Of a stretch of DNA of 64,000 nt, positions 62,814-64,000 are shown piece by piece. Location of the stretch: contig NZ_CP036401.1 of the NCBI RefSeq assembly GCF_004322755.1, positions 2,108,001 through 2,172,000 on the forward strand, written 5' to 3'. Below the pieces are notes generated by a model, which was given only the letters and a program-made list of their open reading frames with translations, had not been told where the DNA came from and did not search any database. Numbering within the stretch: the stretch's first letter is position 1; every line of letters begins with the position of its first letter. The DNA is from Pseudoduganella albidiflava (GTDB taxonomy: Bacteria; Pseudomonadota; Gammaproteobacteria; Burkholderiales; Burkholderiaceae_D). Position numbers and translations under genes: made by a program.

Positions 62814-64000
62814 GTGTCCGCCCTGTCCCGCCTTCGCCAGTTTGCCGCCGTCCTGTCGACCGCCATGCTGTCCTGTGCCGCCATCGCGCCCGCCGCCGGC
62901 GCGCAGGCGCTGCCGCTCGATGCCCGGCTGAACGAGCAGATCGTGATGGTGCCCGCCGGTCCGCGGATGAACGTCAAGCTCGAGACCACGCTGTACAAGC
63001 CATCCGGCCCCGGTCCGTTTCCCCTGCTGATCATCAATCATGGCAAGTCGCCGGGCGACCCGCGCGCCCAGCCGCGCGACCGCTTCGTCTACATGGCCAC
63101 CCAATTCGTGCGCCGCGGCTATGCGGTGATGGTGCCGATGCGCACCGGCTTCGCGCACTCCGGCGGCACCTATTCGGACTTCGGCTGCAACATGAAGGCG
63201 AACGGCTACCAGCAGGCCGGCGATATCGCCGATGTGGTCGCCTATGCACGCGAGCAGGGCTATGTCGACCCGGAGCGCATCGTGATCGCCGGCCAGTCGT
63301 ACGGCGGGCTGGCCAGCATCGCGCTGTCCACGCAGAACCTGCCGGGCGTGCGCGGCATCATGAACTTCGCCGGCGGCCTGAAGGTGCACGGCGGCAGCTG
63401 CGACTGGCAGCAGTCGCTGGTGGGCGCCTTCGCCGAGTTCGGCCGAAAGAACCGCATCGAAACGCTGTGGATGTATGGCGCCAACGACAGCTACTTCAAT
63501 CCGGCGCTGGTGAACCGGATGTACGACGCGTTTTCGGCCAACGGCGGCAAGGTGCAGCTGGTGTCGTACGGCCCGTTCAAGCACGATGCCCACACGATGC
63601 TGGGCAGCCGCGATGGCCAGCAGGTGTGGCTGCCGGAGGTGGAGCGCTTCCTGCGCCAGGTGGGCATGCCGACCGACCAGGTGTATGCGGTGGCCGAACC
63701 GGCGCCGCAGCCGCGCACCAATTTCGCCGCGCTCGAGGACGTCGCCGCCGTGCCGTTCCTCCCCGAGAACGGCCGCCGCCAGTACAAGGCCTTCCTGACC
63801 AAGCAGACGCCGCGCGCCTTCGCCGTCTCGCCATCCGGCGCCTGGGGCTGGGCCGAGGAAGGCGAAATGCCCAACGAACGCGCCCTGGCCGCCTGCCAGG
63901 CCGCCAGCCGCGAACCGTGCAAGCTGTACTCGGTGGACGACTATGTGGTCTGGGGCGATGTCACCGAGCAGCCGAAGGATACGATGACGGGCCAGACGGA
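62814..64000 (+). CDS. Exported alpha/beta hydrolase (dienelactone-hydrolase-like), 3' truncated
   Basis: The open frame runs off the right edge; 395 codons are visible. A GTG start is followed by a signal peptide (residues about 1-32, ending 'AAGAQA'). The hydrolase domain has 'LLIINHGKSPGD', 'YAVMVPMRTGFAHSGG' and the nucleophile elbow 'IAGQSYGGLASIAL', then Asp in 'MYGANDSYF' and His in 'PFKHDAHTML'. After about residue 300 a second region with 'NFAALEDVAAVPFL' and Cys-containing 'ALAACQAASREPCKLYSVDDYVVW' follows, common in periplasmic hydrolases of this group. The substrate is unknown; an esterase or peptidase role is likely. Confidence 0.85.
   Translation, partial: MSALSRLRQFAAVLSTAMLSCAAIAPAAGAQALPLDARLNEQIVMVPAGPRMNVKLETTLYKPSGPGPFPLLIINHGKSPGDPRAQPRDRFVYMATQFVRRGYAVMVPMRTGFAHSGGTYSDFGCNMKANGYQQAGDIADVVAYAREQGYVDPERIVIAGQSYGGLASIALSTQNLPGVRGIMNFAGGLKVHGGSCDWQQSLVGAFAEFGRKNRIETLWMYGANDSYFNPALVNRMYDAFSANGGKVQLVSYGPFKHDAHTMLGSRDGQQVWLPEVERFLRQVGMPTDQVYAVAEPAPQPRTNFAALEDVAAVPFLPENGRRQYKAFLTKQTPRAFAVSPSGAWGWAEEGEMPNERALAACQAASREPCKLYSVDDYVVWGDVTEQPKDTMTGQT

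Overview
The window is high-GC betaproteobacterial DNA. Gene content (PEP-CTERM protein, CheV, DUF3422, YtfQ-type sugar importer, non-phosphorylative pentose catabolism, many hybrid sensor kinases) and codon use suggest the Massilia/Duganella/Pseudoduganella group of Oxalobacteraceae; this placement is inference, since no rRNA gene is present. Coding density is high. There is one tRNA-Gly, one complete IS3-family element, and a set of modular palindromic dispersed repeats between genes.

Region 1 (1-20248) is a plant-arabinan / L-arabinose utilisation island, all on the + strand. It holds the end of the non-phosphorylative L-arabinose pathway (AraD1-type FAH-fold enzyme, 2,5-dioxovalerate dehydrogenase, an aldose 1-dehydrogenase resembling Caulobacter XylB). 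It then has exported glycosidases: GH97, an unusually exported GH51, a GH43 lipoprotein, a second GH43, a GH127/GH146 beta-L-arabinofuranosidase and, later, a tandem pair of GH43 proteins. Between these lies a four-gene ABC importer (binding protein, double ATPase, two permeases) of the YtfQRT-YjfF type. A GbpR-like LysR regulator closes the island. Polymers would be cut outside the cytoplasm, the freed arabinose imported, and the sugar oxidised to 2-oxoglutarate.

Region 2 (20248-34226): DUF3422 membrane protein, phytase-like lipoprotein, PAS histidine kinase, a convergent GAF/receiver pair, penicillin-acylase-family hydrolase, GAF-GGDEF cyclase, and a minus-strand group NhaP antiporter - LytS kinase - LytTR regulator - acyltransferase.

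Region 3 (34359-46903): PEP-CTERM protein, tRNA-Gly(GCC), CheV, alpha-amylase, DJ-1/PfpI protein, S-formylglutathione hydrolase, a cation:proton antiporter with a YbdK ligase, a MarR/GATase operon, a small hypothetical protein and an acyl-CoA synthetase-like enzyme.

Region 4 (47113-64000) is rich in signalling and stress genes: a 1377-residue CheB-CheR-PAS-PAS-kinase-receiver hybrid, a receiver-less CheB, a manganese catalase followed after one base by a ZIP transporter, a DUF892 ferritin-like protein, a phosphoribosyltransferase, a degenerate receiver, the IS3 element (56814-58111), a LOV-domain hybrid kinase, a PhyH dioxygenase, a HAD phosphatase, an orphan miniature flagellar-rod-like protein and a truncated alpha/beta hydrolase.

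The most unusual non-coding signal is the repeat family. Copies share two internal palindromes whose half-sites differ between copies while remaining self-complementary, and they sit between two alternative sets of outer arms. The IS3 element has inserted into one copy.
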